NCBI GenBank assembly: GCA_012026885.1
Contig: VEPL01000029.1
Location: forward strand, 62,001-126,000
Length of the DNA: 64,000 nt
DNA from: Betaproteobacteria bacterium
Lineage (GTDB): Bacteria > Pseudomonadota > Gammaproteobacteria > Burkholderiales > Rhodocyclaceae
Direction of reading: 5' to 3'
Below are positions 17,926 through 27,620 of the stretch, in pieces; position 1 is the first letter of the stretch; each line of letters begins with the position of its first letter. The notes under the pieces were generated by a model. That model was given only the letters and a program-made list of their open reading frames with translations. It made no database searches and was not told the DNA's origin. A program made the position numbers and the translations under genes.

Positions 17926-17955
17926 TTCATCACGCTGTCACATGGCGGCTGTAGG

Positions 17956-17971
17956 GTTGCGTCATCGCAAC
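17956..17971. promoter_or_regulatory. Inverted repeat upstream of the phasin gene
   Basis: GTTGCGTCATCGCAAC has 6-bp perfect arms (GTTGCG/CGCAAC) around TCAT and ends 16 nt before the phasin ATG. TTGC-N-GCAA patterns resemble sites described for PhaR-type repressors of phasin genes. The assignment is by analogy only. Confidence 0.4.
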
Positions 17972-17987
17972 TCGACCGGAGCCGACC

Positions 17988-18548
17988 ATGCCGCATTCGC
18001 CCGCAGCCATCGCCGGCGCCCGGACGCGCGCGTTCGACAACGTCCTCGGGCTATCCACCGTGTTTTTCGATGCGTCGCAACGCCTGACGGCCGCCTTCGC
18101 GGCTGCCGGGCGTGAGGCCATCCTGCACAACAGTCGCCACTTCGCCGCCTTCGGGCATGGCCAGATCGACTCCACCGCGCAGTTCCCCGCCACCCTTTGG
18201 CTGGAAACGAGCGCCCGGACGACCCGACTGCTCGATGCGGCCTGGGGCATCCTCGGGGATACCCAGCGCTCCCTGCTGCAGGCAGCCGAAACGCAGGTGC
18301 AGGCCTTCGACGATCTCGTCCTGGCCATGGCCACCAAGGCCCCGGCGGGAACGCCGTGGGAGTCGCGCTTCGCCCTGGCCGCGCTGCGCACCACGCTCGA
18401 ATCTGCCGAGCGCACCTTGCACGGCGTCGATGCCGCCGCCGAAGAGTCGCTCAGTCTCGCCGCAGACGAAACGCGCCGGATGGCTTCGGTGCTGGCCGGC
18501 GAACCGAAAACAACAAGGCCAGAGACGCGGGGCCGCAAAACAAGCTGA
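17988..18548 (+). CDS. Phasin family protein (PHA granule-associated)
   Basis: 186 residues, rich in Ala, Leu and amphipathic helix, with no signal peptide. The pattern RTRAFDNVLGLSTVFFDASQRL..., LLQAAETQVQAFDDLV and the long helical C-terminal part fit the phasin family, which coats polyhydroxyalkanoate granules. The tail (RPETRGRKTS) is basic. The ATG at 17988 has GGAG upstream. It is followed 44 nt later by a strong terminator, so it is transcribed alone. Assignment is from overall pattern, not from catalytic residues. Confidence 0.7.
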   Translation: MPHSPAAIAGARTRAFDNVLGLSTVFFDASQRLTAAFAAAGREAILHNSRHFAAFGHGQIDSTAQFPATLWLETSARTTRLLDAAWGILGDTQRSLLQAAETQVQAFDDLVLAMATKAPAGTPWESRFALAALRTTLESAERTLHGVDAAAEESLSLAADETRRMASVLAGEPKTTRPETRGRKTS

Positions 18549-18592
18549 CCAAGAATCATCCCGCACGGGAGAAACGTTAGTCTCTCTCTTTT

Positions 18593-18619
18593 CGCCCGGT
18601 TCGCCGGGCGTCTTTTTTT
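18593..18619 (+). terminator. Strong Rho-independent terminator after the phasin gene
   Basis: Stem CGCCCGG (18593-18599), loop TTCG, stem CCGGGCG (18604-18610), then TCTTTTTTT. The perfect 7-bp GC stem with a UUCG tetraloop closes the phasin transcript. Confidence 0.92.
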
Positions 18620-18675
18620 GCGGGCTGCAATGCTGGTAGCCTGTCACGGTCGACCCCGCCGAAAGCCCCAAAACC

Positions 18676-19713
18676 ATGCCGCCCGAACCGGATGCCATAC
18701 CCGTCAGTCTCGCCCTGCAAGGCGGCGGCGCCCACGGTGCCTTCACCTGGGGTGTGCTGGACAGGCTGCTGGAAGACGGCCGCTGCCGCTTCGAGGGGGT
18801 CAGCGGCACCAGCGCCGGCGCCATGAACGCGGTCTGCCTCGCCGACGGCTGGACGGCCGGCGGCCGCGACGGTGCCCGTGCCAGCCTGGCGGCATTCTGG
18901 ACGGCGGTGGCCGATAGCTCGCCTTTCGCGCCCGGCGACCCGGATGCCGAGTCCGGGCGCCTGCCGGCGGCCACCCGCATGCTCCTGCAATGGTCTGCGC
19001 ACCTGACACCGGCACAATGGAACCCCTTCGACATCAATCCGTTGCGCGAAATCCTCGCCGCCCGCATCGATTTCGAGCGCCTGCGCACGCGTTGCCCGCT
19101 GCGCCTGTTCATCGCCGCCACCCATGCCAACTCCGGGAAGCTGCGCATCTTCGGCAACCGCGAACTGTCGCTCGACGCGGTACTGGCCTCGGCCTGCCTG
19201 CCCGCCCTGCACCACACCATCACCATCGACGGCGAGCCCTACTGGGATGGCGGCTACAGTGCCAACCCGGCGGTCTTTCCGCTGGTCTGGGATTGTGTCT
19301 CGGCGGACATCCTGCTGGTACTCCTCGGCCCGCTGCATTTCACCGAGACGCCGGTGGCCGCAGCCGACATCCGTTCCCGGCTGCAGGAAATCGCCTTCAA
19401 CAATACCTTCCTGCGCGAAATGCGTGGCTTCGCCCACCTCGCCGAGCAAGCCGGCCGCAGCCCGAAGCGCTGGTGGCAGCCGCGCTGGGCCGGCGGTCCG
19501 CTCGAGCGCCGGCTGGCCGACCTGCGCTTCCACGCCGTGACGACCGAGGCCGTACTCGACCAGATGCCCGCTGAAAGCCGGCTCGCAGCGAACAGGGCCT
19601 TCTTTGACAAGCTGCGCGACGCCGGCCGCCAGCAGGCTCAGGACTGGCTGACACGCCACGGCGCCTCGCTCGGGCGGCAGCCGACGCTCGATCTGGGCCG
19701 GCTGTTCTACTGA
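18676..19713 (+). CDS. Patatin-like phospholipase
   Basis: 345 residues, cytosolic (no signal peptide). The patatin core is complete: oxyanion loop QGGGAHGAF near residue 15, nucleophile elbow GTSAG near 50, and the catalytic Asp in DGGYSANP near residue 190. These enzymes use a Ser-Asp dyad to release acyl chains from lipids. Bacterial patatins next to PHA genes have been proposed to act at granules. The gene follows the phasin terminator and has its own spacer with a GGTCGACC motif at 18648-18655. The substrate cannot be read from the sequence. Confidence 0.9.
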   Translation: MPPEPDAIPVSLALQGGGAHGAFTWGVLDRLLEDGRCRFEGVSGTSAGAMNAVCLADGWTAGGRDGARASLAAFWTAVADSSPFAPGDPDAESGRLPAATRMLLQWSAHLTPAQWNPFDINPLREILAARIDFERLRTRCPLRLFIAATHANSGKLRIFGNRELSLDAVLASACLPALHHTITIDGEPYWDGGYSANPAVFPLVWDCVSADILLVLLGPLHFTETPVAAADIRSRLQEIAFNNTFLREMRGFAHLAEQAGRSPKRWWQPRWAGGPLERRLADLRFHAVTTEAVLDQMPAESRLAANRAFFDKLRDAGRQQAQDWLTRHGASLGRQPTLDLGRLFY

Positions 19714-19790
19714 GCGCCGCCGGCCATCACACGCCGGTAACAAGTAGGCCCCATGCTTCAGGTCGAAGTCGCCGCGAACGGAGCCCGCCG

Positions 19791-20024
19791 ATGCCGGAAA
19801 AAATCTACTGCTACTGCTGCCGCGTCCACCACGAAAGCAGCGTCATGCGTCTCTTCCGTACCCGTACCGGCCTGCGCTGGCGCTGTCGCGACAGCATCGC
19901 CGCCGCCGCGGCCGGCGTCGGGGAACGCGACGCGGCAGGTCGCCGGCAAAGCGAATGGAACCGAGCGGAAGCCCGTCGCCTTGCCGCGCTCGGCAACCTG
20001 GCACGCAGCGGATACGCGCAATAG
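19791..20024 (+). CDS. Small cysteine-containing protein of unknown function
   Basis: 77 residues. It opens with IYCYCCRVHH, followed by RLFRTRTGLRWRC, so three clustered Cys plus His and a fourth Cys about 20 residues on could form a small zinc site. The rest is an Ala/Arg-rich helix. GGAG lies 9 nt before the ATG, and the stop is 3 nt before the GNAT gene, which supports a real co-transcribed gene. No family recognised with certainty. Confidence 0.6.
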   Translation: MPEKIYCYCCRVHHESSVMRLFRTRTGLRWRCRDSIAAAAAGVGERDAAGRRQSEWNRAEARRLAALGNLARSGYAQ

Positions 20025-20027
20025 CCG

Positions 20028-20486
20028 ATGAGCAAGGTACGCATCGAGCGCCTCGATCCCGACAGCCCCGTGCTGGTCGAGGCATGTACCACGCTGCTGG
20101 CCAATGCCTTCGCCGACCCGCTGCGTTACGGACTCGAGCGCCTGCATCGCCATTTGCTCGACCGGGACCCGGTTTTCTACCACCAGTTTTTCATCGCCAC
20201 GGCGGCCGGCCAGGTGATCGGCGTCGGCGGCGTCAAGGCGGCCGACTGGGCCTCGGACACCCACATCCTGCACCTTTCCGCTGTCGCTCCCGAGCGGCGC
20301 GGGCAGGGCATCGGCCGCGCCCTCATCGCGGCGCGCATCGACTGGGTGGAATCCAGCTTTCCACGCGGCCGCATCCTCGTTTCCACCAGCCGGCCGCGAC
20401 GCTATCGGGACCTCGGCTTCACCGAAATCCGCGCCAGCCGCATCGGCGGCCGCCAATTGATGGTCAAGCGCTTCAAGGCCGGCTGA
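20028..20486 (+). CDS. GNAT family N-acetyltransferase
   Basis: 152 residues. The acetyl-CoA-binding loop is LSAVAPERRGQGIGRALI (R/Q-x-x-G-x-G/A motif); the C-terminal part YRDLGFTEIRAS is typical for GNAT fold strand 6-7. It starts 3 nt after the small Cys protein and probably forms a two-gene operon with it. The acceptor substrate is unknown. Confidence 0.88.
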   Translation: MSKVRIERLDPDSPVLVEACTTLLANAFADPLRYGLERLHRHLLDRDPVFYHQFFIATAAGQVIGVGGVKAADWASDTHILHLSAVAPERRGQGIGRALIAARIDWVESSFPRGRILVSTSRPRRYRDLGFTEIRASRIGGRQLMVKRFKAG

Positions 20487-20563
20487 TGACGATTCCGGGT
20501 TCATCGTTCCGCAAACCGCCAACCGCACGATCGCGTCGCCGCACCGCATAGAGGCTCCTGCGC

Positions 20564-22507
20564 ATGAAAAACACCTGTTTTGACCCGGTCGACCGCAACA
20601 CGGCCGCGCTCGCAACGCTCGCCGACCCCTTTCGCCGCCGCCTGCTCTCGGCAGCCGTCCTGGCGACAGCCGGCGGCACCCTGGCCGCCACCGGGCTGCC
20701 GCTGCCTTCGCTGGCCGCCGGCGCCGGGCGTGCAGGCGGGGCCCTCCTGCCCTTTGCCGGCATCGCCCCCTCGACCGAAGATCGCGTCGTGCTGCCGACG
20801 GGATACCGGAGCGAATTGCTCTTCGCCTGGGGCGATCCGGTTTCCGACGGCCCACGGGGTCGAGCCGATGCAAGCGACAGCGCGCTCGACCAGGGCCGGC
20901 AGGCCGGGATGCACCACGACGGCATGCATTTCTTCCCCGCCGCAGACAGCGGGAGCCCTGCCTCCGATCACGGCCTGCTCTGCATCAACCACGAATACAC
21001 CGACGACGGTCTTCTCCACCCCGGTGGCATGCGCGACTGGAGCGCCGAGAAGGTGGCCAAGTCGAAGGCGGCCACCGGGGTCTCGGTGATCGAGGTTCGT
21101 CGCACCGATGCGGGCTGGCGCGTCGTGCGTCCCTCGCGCTGGGCGCGCCGCATCACCGCCGACACGCCGTGCCGCATTGCTGGCCCGGCGCGCGGGCATC
21201 CGGCGCTGACGACAGCGGCAGACCGCCGCGGCGAGTTCGTGCTGGGCACCCTGAACAATTGCGCGATGGGGGCGACGCCGTGGGGAACCTACCTGACCTG
21301 CGAAGAGAACTTCAACGGCTACTTCCGCGGCCCGCCGGTCCCGGGCGCCGACCAGCAGCGCTACGGCATCAACGAGAAGGGCTTCGGCTTTCGCTGGCAC
21401 GAGTTCGACGAACGCTTCGACGCGACGCTGCATCCGAACGAACCCAACCGCTTCGGCTGGGTCGTCGAGATCGATCCCTGGCAACCGCACAAGCCGCCGG
21501 TCAAGCGCACGGCGCTGGGCCGCTTCAAGCACGAGGGCGCGACGGTCACGCTCGCCCGCGACAGGCGCGTCGTCGTCTACATGGGCGACGACGAGCGCTT
21601 CGAGTACATCTACAAGTTCGTCTCCCGCCGCCCCTATCTGCCCGGGCGCGGCGACACCTCCACCCTGCTCGACGAGGGAACGCTCTACGTGGCCCGTTTC
21701 GATGAGGACGGCAAGGGCCGCTGGCTGCCGCTGCGCCACGGCGAAAGGTACCCGAACGGCGCGTTGTCAGTGGAAAACGGCTTTGCCGGACCGGGCGACG
21801 TCGTAATCCGTTGCCGCCAGGCCGCCGACCTGGCCGGCGCCACGAAGATGGACCGCCCCGAATGGATCGCGGTCGCCCCGACCCGCGGCGACGTTTACGT
21901 GACGCTGACCAACAACAGCCAGCGCGGCACCCCCGAACGACCGGGCCTGAACGCGGCGAATCCGCGGCCAGCCAACATTTTCGGCCACATCGTCAGGTGG
22001 CGCGAAGGCGGCAGCGATGCCGCCGCGACTCGCTTCGCCTGGGACATCTTCGCACTGGCCGGCGACCCGCAAAATCCCGATGCGGCTAAGCGCGGCAACA
22101 TCAAGGGCGATCCTTACGGCAGTCCTGACGGCCTCTGGTTCGATGCAGCCGGACGCCTGTGGATACAGACCGACGTATCGACCGGCACGCTGAACAAGGG
22201 CGACTACGCCAACTTCGGCAATAACCAGATGCTGGTCGCCGACCCGACATCCGGCGCTACCCGGCGGTTCATGAGCGGCCCGAACGGTTGCGAAATCACC
22301 GGCATCACCGCGTCACCGGACGGCCGGACACTGTTCGTGAACATCCAGCATCCGGGCGAGTCACCGGGCGAGCGCGGTGACCCGGAAAAGCCGACAGCGA
22401 TTTCGGCATGGCCGGCCAACCAGTACCCCGGAGCAGTCGGCGGGCGCCCGCGCTCGGCGACGATCGCGATCACCCGCGAGGACGGCTACCCCGTCGCGCC
22501 CGCCTGA
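20564..22507 (+). CDS. PhoX family phosphatase (DUF839), Tat-type export
   Basis: 647 residues. The N-terminus has DPFRRRLLSAAVLATAGGTL, a twin-arginine-like signal (RRRLLSA) with a moderately hydrophobic stretch, as expected for PhoX enzymes exported folded with Fe/Ca cofactors. The mature part shows PhoX/DUF839 features: DRVVLPTGYRSELLFAWGDP, DHGLLCINHEYTDD, GTYLTCEENFNGYF, GNIKGDPYGSPDGLWFDA and PNGCEITGITASPDGRTLFVNIQHPGE. Family members are periplasmic or secreted alkaline phosphomonoesterases. It suits the neighbouring pho regulon, though no Pho box was found just upstream. Confidence 0.88.
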   Translation: MKNTCFDPVDRNTAALATLADPFRRRLLSAAVLATAGGTLAATGLPLPSLAAGAGRAGGALLPFAGIAPSTEDRVVLPTGYRSELLFAWGDPVSDGPRGRADASDSALDQGRQAGMHHDGMHFFPAADSGSPASDHGLLCINHEYTDDGLLHPGGMRDWSAEKVAKSKAATGVSVIEVRRTDAGWRVVRPSRWARRITADTPCRIAGPARGHPALTTAADRRGEFVLGTLNNCAMGATPWGTYLTCEENFNGYFRGPPVPGADQQRYGINEKGFGFRWHEFDERFDATLHPNEPNRFGWVVEIDPWQPHKPPVKRTALGRFKHEGATVTLARDRRVVVYMGDDERFEYIYKFVSRRPYLPGRGDTSTLLDEGTLYVARFDEDGKGRWLPLRHGERYPNGALSVENGFAGPGDVVIRCRQAADLAGATKMDRPEWIAVAPTRGDVYVTLTNNSQRGTPERPGLNAANPRPANIFGHIVRWREGGSDAAATRFAWDIFALAGDPQNPDAAKRGNIKGDPYGSPDGLWFDAAGRLWIQTDVSTGTLNKGDYANFGNNQMLVADPTSGATRRFMSGPNGCEITGITASPDGRTLFVNIQHPGESPGERGDPEKPTAISAWPANQYPGAVGGRPRSATIAITREDGYPVAPA

Positions 22508-22516
22508 AAAGCGGAA

Positions 22517-22534
22517 ACCCCGCCGGAGCGGGGT
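22517..22534 (-). terminator. Hairpin between phoX-like gene and yggX
   Basis: Arms ACCCCGC (22517-22523) and GCGGGGT (22528-22534) with loop CGGA. On the minus strand it is followed by TTCCGCTTTT, so it best serves as the end of the rsmE-pap-argA-yggX operon. It may also stop the converging phoX-like transcript. Confidence 0.65.
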
Positions 22535-22563
22535 AGTTCACGGCAAATCCGGGGGAACCGGAT

Positions 22564-22836
22564 TCAGGCCTGCGGCGGAACGTAGCCCTGGATCTGGTCG
22601 GCACCGTCGCCGAAGAAGTGCTTCTCGACCTGCTCGGCGAGGTACTTGCGGTGCTTGGCATCGACGAGGTTGAGCCGGTTCTCGTTGATGATCATGGTCT
22701 GCAGCTTGATCCACTGCTGCCAGGCCTCCTTCGACACGCTCTCGTAGATGCGCTGGCCGAGGGCGCCCGGATAGGGCGGGAAATCGAGTCCTTCGGCTTC
22801 GCGGCCGAGCTTGATGCAATTGACGGTTCTTGCCAT
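22564..22836 (-). CDS. yggX: Probable Fe(2+)-trafficking / oxidative damage protection protein YggX
   Basis: 90 residues, exactly the family size. [22 protein letters not shown] with the single conserved Cys, [22 protein letters not shown] and EKHFFGDGA are close to E. coli YggX (recalled). The protein protects Fe-S clusters from oxidation and may move ferrous iron. It is last in the minus-strand operon, 29 nt after argA. The Cys is intact. Confidence 0.96.
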   Translation of the reverse strand: MARTVNCIKLGREAEGLDFPPYPGALGQRIYESVSKEAWQQWIKLQTMIINENRLNLVDAKHRKYLAEQVEKHFFGDGADQIQGYVPPQA

Positions 22837-22865
22837 GGAACGCTCCGTTGGATAGATCGCGGCGA

Positions 22866-24185
22866 TTATAAGGTCTTGCAGAGGACCTTCGAGCGCCGCT
22901 GGTAGTTGTACATGTCACGCTTCTTGGCCGGCAGGTCGTCAACCGTCCCGAGTCGGAAGCCGCGCTCGACGAACCAGTGCTCGGTGCGGGTGGTGAGCAC
23001 GAACAGCTGCTTGATGCCGAGCTTGCGCGCGCGCTTTTCGATGCGCTTCATCAGCTGCTCGCCGTAACCCCACTCGCGATGCTCGGCGCTGACCGCAAGG
23101 CAGGCGAGTTCCGCCTCCTCGTCGGAGTGCGCGTAGAGGGCAGCACAGCCGACGATGATGCCGTCGTGCTCCATCACCGAGAAGCGGTCGATCTCGCGTT
23201 CGAGCAGTTCGCGCGGGCGGTGGACGAGGATGCCTTCCGCTTCCAGCGGCTCGATCAGCGCGATCAGTGCGCCGATGTCGTCCGGCTTGGCTTCGCGGAT
23301 ATTCTCGAGGGACTCGCGGGTGACGACCGTACCGACACCGTCGTGGGTAAACAACTCCCGCAACAGGGCGCCATCCTGGGCAAAGCCGATCAGGTGCACA
23401 CGGCCGACGCCGGCGCGGCTGGCGCGCAGGACGCAGGGCAAATAGCGGCGGATGTCGGGCGAAAGCCACTCGCCGGTCTTGAGCAGAATTTCGACTTCAT
23501 CAGCAGTCATCTCGTCAAGCAAATCGCCGGAGGGATCGGCAACGCCCTGGCTGTCGGTCAGGAAGACCAGCTTGTCGGCCTTGATCGCGACGGCGACGGC
23601 TTCGGCCGCCTCCTCCATCTGCAGGTTGAAGATCTCGCCGGTGGCAGAAGGCCCCTCGCAGTTGAGGAGCACGATGTTGCCCAGGGCGAGCTGGGCGTTG
23701 ATGCCCTCGGCGTCGACCTTGCGCACCTTGCCGGCGTAATGCATGTCGATGCCGTCGAGCACGCCGATCGGCTGGCCGGTGATGAAATTACCGCCGATGA
23801 CGCGGATGCGGCTGTTGGCCATCGGCGTGTTCGGCAGGCCCTGCGAGAGTAGCGCCTCGATCTCGAGATAGACGCTGCCGACGGCATCGAGCACGCAGTC
23901 GAGCGCCGCCGCATCGGTCACCCGGTAGCCCCGGTGATAGACCGACTCGAGGTTCTTTTCGCGCAGTTCTTCCTCGATCTGCGGACGCGCGCCATGCACC
24001 AGCACGAGGCGGATGCCGAGGCTGACCAGCAGGTTGACGTCGAAGGCCAGCGTGCGGGCGAACTCGCTCTCGACCGCCTTGCCGCCGAAGGCGATGACGA
24101 AGGTCTTGCCGCGGAAGGCGTTGATGTAGGGCGTCACCGCCCGGAACCAGGCGACGAAGTGCTCGTCGTAGGGGGTATCGCTCAT
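22866..24185 (-). CDS. argA: N-acetylglutamate synthase (classical ArgA type)
   Basis: 439 residues. Residues 1-~290 form an amino acid kinase domain ([42 protein letters not shown]). Residues ~295-439 form a GNAT domain ([26 protein letters not shown]). This is the classical ArgA layout of gamma/betaproteobacteria; the kinase-like domain binds arginine for feedback inhibition. It makes N-acetylglutamate for arginine synthesis. The ATG at 24185 sits 2 nt after the pap stop, so translation is coupled. The link of argA to a polyphosphate enzyme is unusual. Confidence 0.95.
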   Translation of the reverse strand: MSDTPYDEHFVAWFRAVTPYINAFRGKTFVIAFGGKAVESEFARTLAFDVNLLVSLGIRLVLVHGARPQIEEELREKNLESVYHRGYRVTDAAALDCVLDAVGSVYLEIEALLSQGLPNTPMANSRIRVIGGNFITGQPIGVLDGIDMHYAGKVRKVDAEGINAQLALGNIVLLNCEGPSATGEIFNLQMEEAAEAVAVAIKADKLVFLTDSQGVADPSGDLLDEMTADEVEILLKTGEWLSPDIRRYLPCVLRASRAGVGRVHLIGFAQDGALLRELFTHDGVGTVVTRESLENIREAKPDDIGALIALIEPLEAEGILVHRPRELLEREIDRFSVMEHDGIIVGCAALYAHSDEEAELACLAVSAEHREWGYGEQLMKRIEKRARKLGIKQLFVLTTRTEHWFVERGFRLGTVDDLPAKKRDMYNYQRRSKVLCKTL

Positions 24186-24187
24186 CT

Positions 24188-25690
24188 TCAGTCGGCCTTG
24201 CGCGAATTGCCGGCGAGCGCCTGCTCGAGACGTTCGCAGACGGTCTTCAGCACCTTGACCCGCGCGAAGTTCTTGTCGTTGGCCTCGACCAGGGTCCACG
24301 GGGCGAGGCCGGTAGAGGTGCGGTCGACCATGTCGCAGACCGCGGAAACGTAGGCATCCCACTTGTCACGGTTGCGCCAGTCCTCGGCCGTGATCTTGAA
24401 GCGCTTGAAGTCGGTGGCCTCGCGCTCCTTGAAGCGGCGGAGCTGTTCCTCGGCGCCGATCTGCAGCCAGAATTTCACGACGACGGCACCGGCATCGGCC
24501 ATCTGGTGTTCGAAGTCGTTGATCTCGGCGTAGGCGCGCAGCCAGTCGGCCTCGCTGCAGAAGCCCTCGACCCGCTCGACCAGCACGCGTCCGTACCATG
24601 AGCGGTCGAAAATGGTCACCCGGCCGGTGCGCGGCAGGTGGCGCCAGAAGCGCCAGAGGTAGGGCTGCGCCCGCTCCTCCTCGGTCGGCGCGGCAATCGG
24701 GACGATCTGGTACTGGCGCGCGTCCATCGACGCCGCGACGCGACGGATGCTACCCCCCTTGCCGGCGGCATCGGCCCCCTCGAAGACGAGCACGAGCGAA
24801 CGCCCGTCAAGGAAGCGCGGCGCGCGCATGAGCTCGGAAAGCCGTGCCTGGTACTTGGCCAGCTGCTTCTCGTAATCCTTCTTGTCGAGCCGGCGCGTCA
24901 GGTCGAGCTCGCTGAGGACATTCTTGCCGTCGATCGCCTGGACGATGGGCGGGGCGACCGGCACCTGCTGCCGTTCGGTCTGCTTCAGCCGCCGGTTGAT
25001 CTGGTCGAGGACGATGCGCCCGACGGTCAGCGAGCGGTAGTTGTCGTCGGTACCCTCGACGATGATCCAGGGCGCCTTGGCGGTGTTGGTCACGCGCAGG
25101 ACGTGCCCGGCGACCTGCTGCAGGCGGTCGTAGGTCTTCAGGCGTTCGTAGCTCGCCTTGGTCACCCGCCACGCGGTGCGCGGGTCGCGCTCGAGCGCCT
25201 TGAGCCGCTGCTTCTGGCCGTCGCGCGAGAGATGGAACCAGAACTTGAGGACCAGCGCGCCTTCGTTGACCAGCATGGCCTCGAAACGGTTGATGTCCTC
25301 GAGTACGTCGTCGAGATCGCTGCGCCGCATGGAGCCGGCGATGCGGTCGGCGATCGGCTGCGAATACCACGAGCCGGCGAAGATGCCGACCTTGCCCTTG
25401 GGCGGCAGCGCGCGCCAGTAGCGCCACATGTAGGGCCGCGCCGCTTCCTCGTCGGTCGGCGCCGAGAACGCAAGCGTCGAGATGTGGCGCGGGTCCATCC
25501 AAGAATAGAGCAGGTTGATGGTTTCGCCCTTGCCGCTGCCGTCGACCCCGCTGACCAGGATGACGACCGGAAATTCGCGTTTTTCGAGCAGGTCGAACTG
25601 GACGTCGAGCAGCGCGGCGCGCAGCGCCGGCACTTCGCGCCGGAACGTTTCCTTGTCGATGGCATGGCCCAGCTCAGCGGACTCGAACAT
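24188..25690 (-). CDS. pap: Polyphosphate:AMP phosphotransferase (two-domain PPK2 class II)
   Basis: 500 residues made of two PPK2 domains. The N-terminal one has Walker A GVDGSGKGET (48-57); the C-terminal one has GADAAGKGGS (305-314) and the lid/Walker B-type DRSWYGR (362-368). In the N-terminal domain the equivalent is AGSWYSQ (105-111), lacking the Asp and Arg, so only the C-terminal domain is likely catalytic, as described for class II PPK2 enzymes. It uses polyphosphate to make ADP from AMP. The ATG at 25690 overlaps rsmE by 17 nt. Together with Pst/Pho it supports polyphosphate storage. Confidence 0.93.
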   Translation of the reverse strand: MFESAELGHAIDKETFRREVPALRAALLDVQFDLLEKREFPVVILVSGVDGSGKGETINLLYSWMDPRHISTLAFSAPTDEEAARPYMWRYWRALPPKGKVGIFAGSWYSQPIADRIAGSMRRSDLDDVLEDINRFEAMLVNEGALVLKFWFHLSRDGQKQRLKALERDPRTAWRVTKASYERLKTYDRLQQVAGHVLRVTNTAKAPWIIVEGTDDNYRSLTVGRIVLDQINRRLKQTERQQVPVAPPIVQAIDGKNVLSELDLTRRLDKKDYEKQLAKYQARLSELMRAPRFLDGRSLVLVFEGADAAGKGGSIRRVAASMDARQYQIVPIAAPTEEERAQPYLWRFWRHLPRTGRVTIFDRSWYGRVLVERVEGFCSEADWLRAYAEINDFEHQMADAGAVVVKFWLQIGAEEQLRRFKEREATDFKRFKITAEDWRNRDKWDAYVSAVCDMVDRTSTGLAPWTLVEANDKNFARVKVLKTVCERLEQALAGNSRKAD

Positions 25691-26441
25691 TGTCTTCCCC
25701 CCCATGTTGGCGCAGGTCTCCCCACAGGGCCTGCAAGATGGCGAGAGCCGCCAGGCCGGCGGTCTCGGTACGCAATATGCGCGGCCCCAGGCGCACGGCC
25801 CGGAATCCGGTCGCCCGCGCGGCTGTCGCCTCCTGCGGGTCAAGCCCGCCCTCGGCGCCGACCAGCAGCTGAACCTGTGCCGCGGGCGCGACATCGCCCA
25901 GCGTCATGTCGGCATCCGGCGCCAGCATCAGGCGCAGCGTATCCGGCGGCGCCGGCCGTGCCAGCCAGGCATCCAGCCGTTCGAGCGGGGTCACCAGCGG
26001 CACCTGGTTGCGCCCGCACTGCTCACACGCCGCTGCCGCAACGCCCTGCCAGTGGGCGACCCGACGCGCCGCGCGCTCGCCGGCCAGGCGGACGACGCTG
26101 CGCCGGCTATCCACCGGAACAATTGACGAAACCCCGAGCTCGACGGCCTTCTGGATCGTGTAATCCATTTTCTCGCCGGACTGGACCGCCTGGATCAGGG
26201 TGACCGCCAGCGGCGACTCGCGCTCGACATCGGACCAGCCGCCCAGTTCGGCGAAGACGCGATCGCGCTCGATCCGTTCGATGCGCGCCGCATACTCGCC
26301 GCCGCGCCCGTCGAAGAGCACCAGCGGTGCGCCGGCCGCCAGGCGCAGGACGCGCACGGCATGGCGCGCCACCGGCTCGGGCAGCTCGACATGCGCACCG
26401 GGCGAGAGCGCTTCGCGGCAATAGAAACGGGGGGCGTTCAT
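25674..26441 (-). CDS. rsmE: 16S rRNA (uracil1498-N3)-methyltransferase
   Basis: 255 residues, a SPOUT-fold methyltransferase. It starts MNAPRFYCREAL with the PUA-like domain (ARHAVRVLRL, LFDGRGGEYAARI). The SAM-knot region includes LLVGAEGGLDPQEATAA and RLGPRILRTETAGLAALAIL. It methylates U1498 in the decoding region. The ATG at 26441 is preferred to an upstream extension because it gives the normal family length. First gene of the operon with pap, argA and yggX. Confidence 0.96.
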   Translation of the reverse strand: MNAPRFYCREALSPGAHVELPEPVARHAVRVLRLAAGAPLVLFDGRGGEYAARIERIERDRVFAELGGWSDVERESPLAVTLIQAVQSGEKMDYTIQKAVELGVSSIVPVDSRRSVVRLAGERAARRVAHWQGVAAAACEQCGRNQVPLVTPLERLDAWLARPAPPDTLRLMLAPDADMTLGDVAPAAQVQLLVGAEGGLDPQEATAARATGFRAVRLGPRILRTETAGLAALAILQALWGDLRQHGGEDNVRVR

Positions 26442-26532
26442 CGCCGGTATTATGGGCCAATTGCCCGGCGCGCGGACAAGCCCGCACGATCCTCCCGCCG
26501 CCACCTTCCTGCACGGCTACGGTACGGCACGG

Positions 26533-26538
26533 TAGAAT
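26533..26538 (+). promoter_or_regulatory. Probable -10 element of fbp
   Basis: TAGAAT followed by CCGTGCTTT, 33 nt before the fbp ATG. It fits the TANAAT-N-CG pattern seen before other genes here. The -35 is not obvious. Confidence 0.5.
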
Positions 26539-26571
26539 CCGTGCTTTCGTTTCACCGCCGCAGGGGGTTCC

Positions 26572-27585
<1,014 letters not shown>

Positions 27586-27620
27586 TTGCTCGAGCAGCGC
27601 CGCCGGCGAACCCGCCGGGT

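Noticed and set aside
17936-17960. CTGTCAC plus CTGTAGG before the phasin gene as a Pho box
   Set aside because: The half-sites are 14 nt apart rather than 11 and only the first matches.
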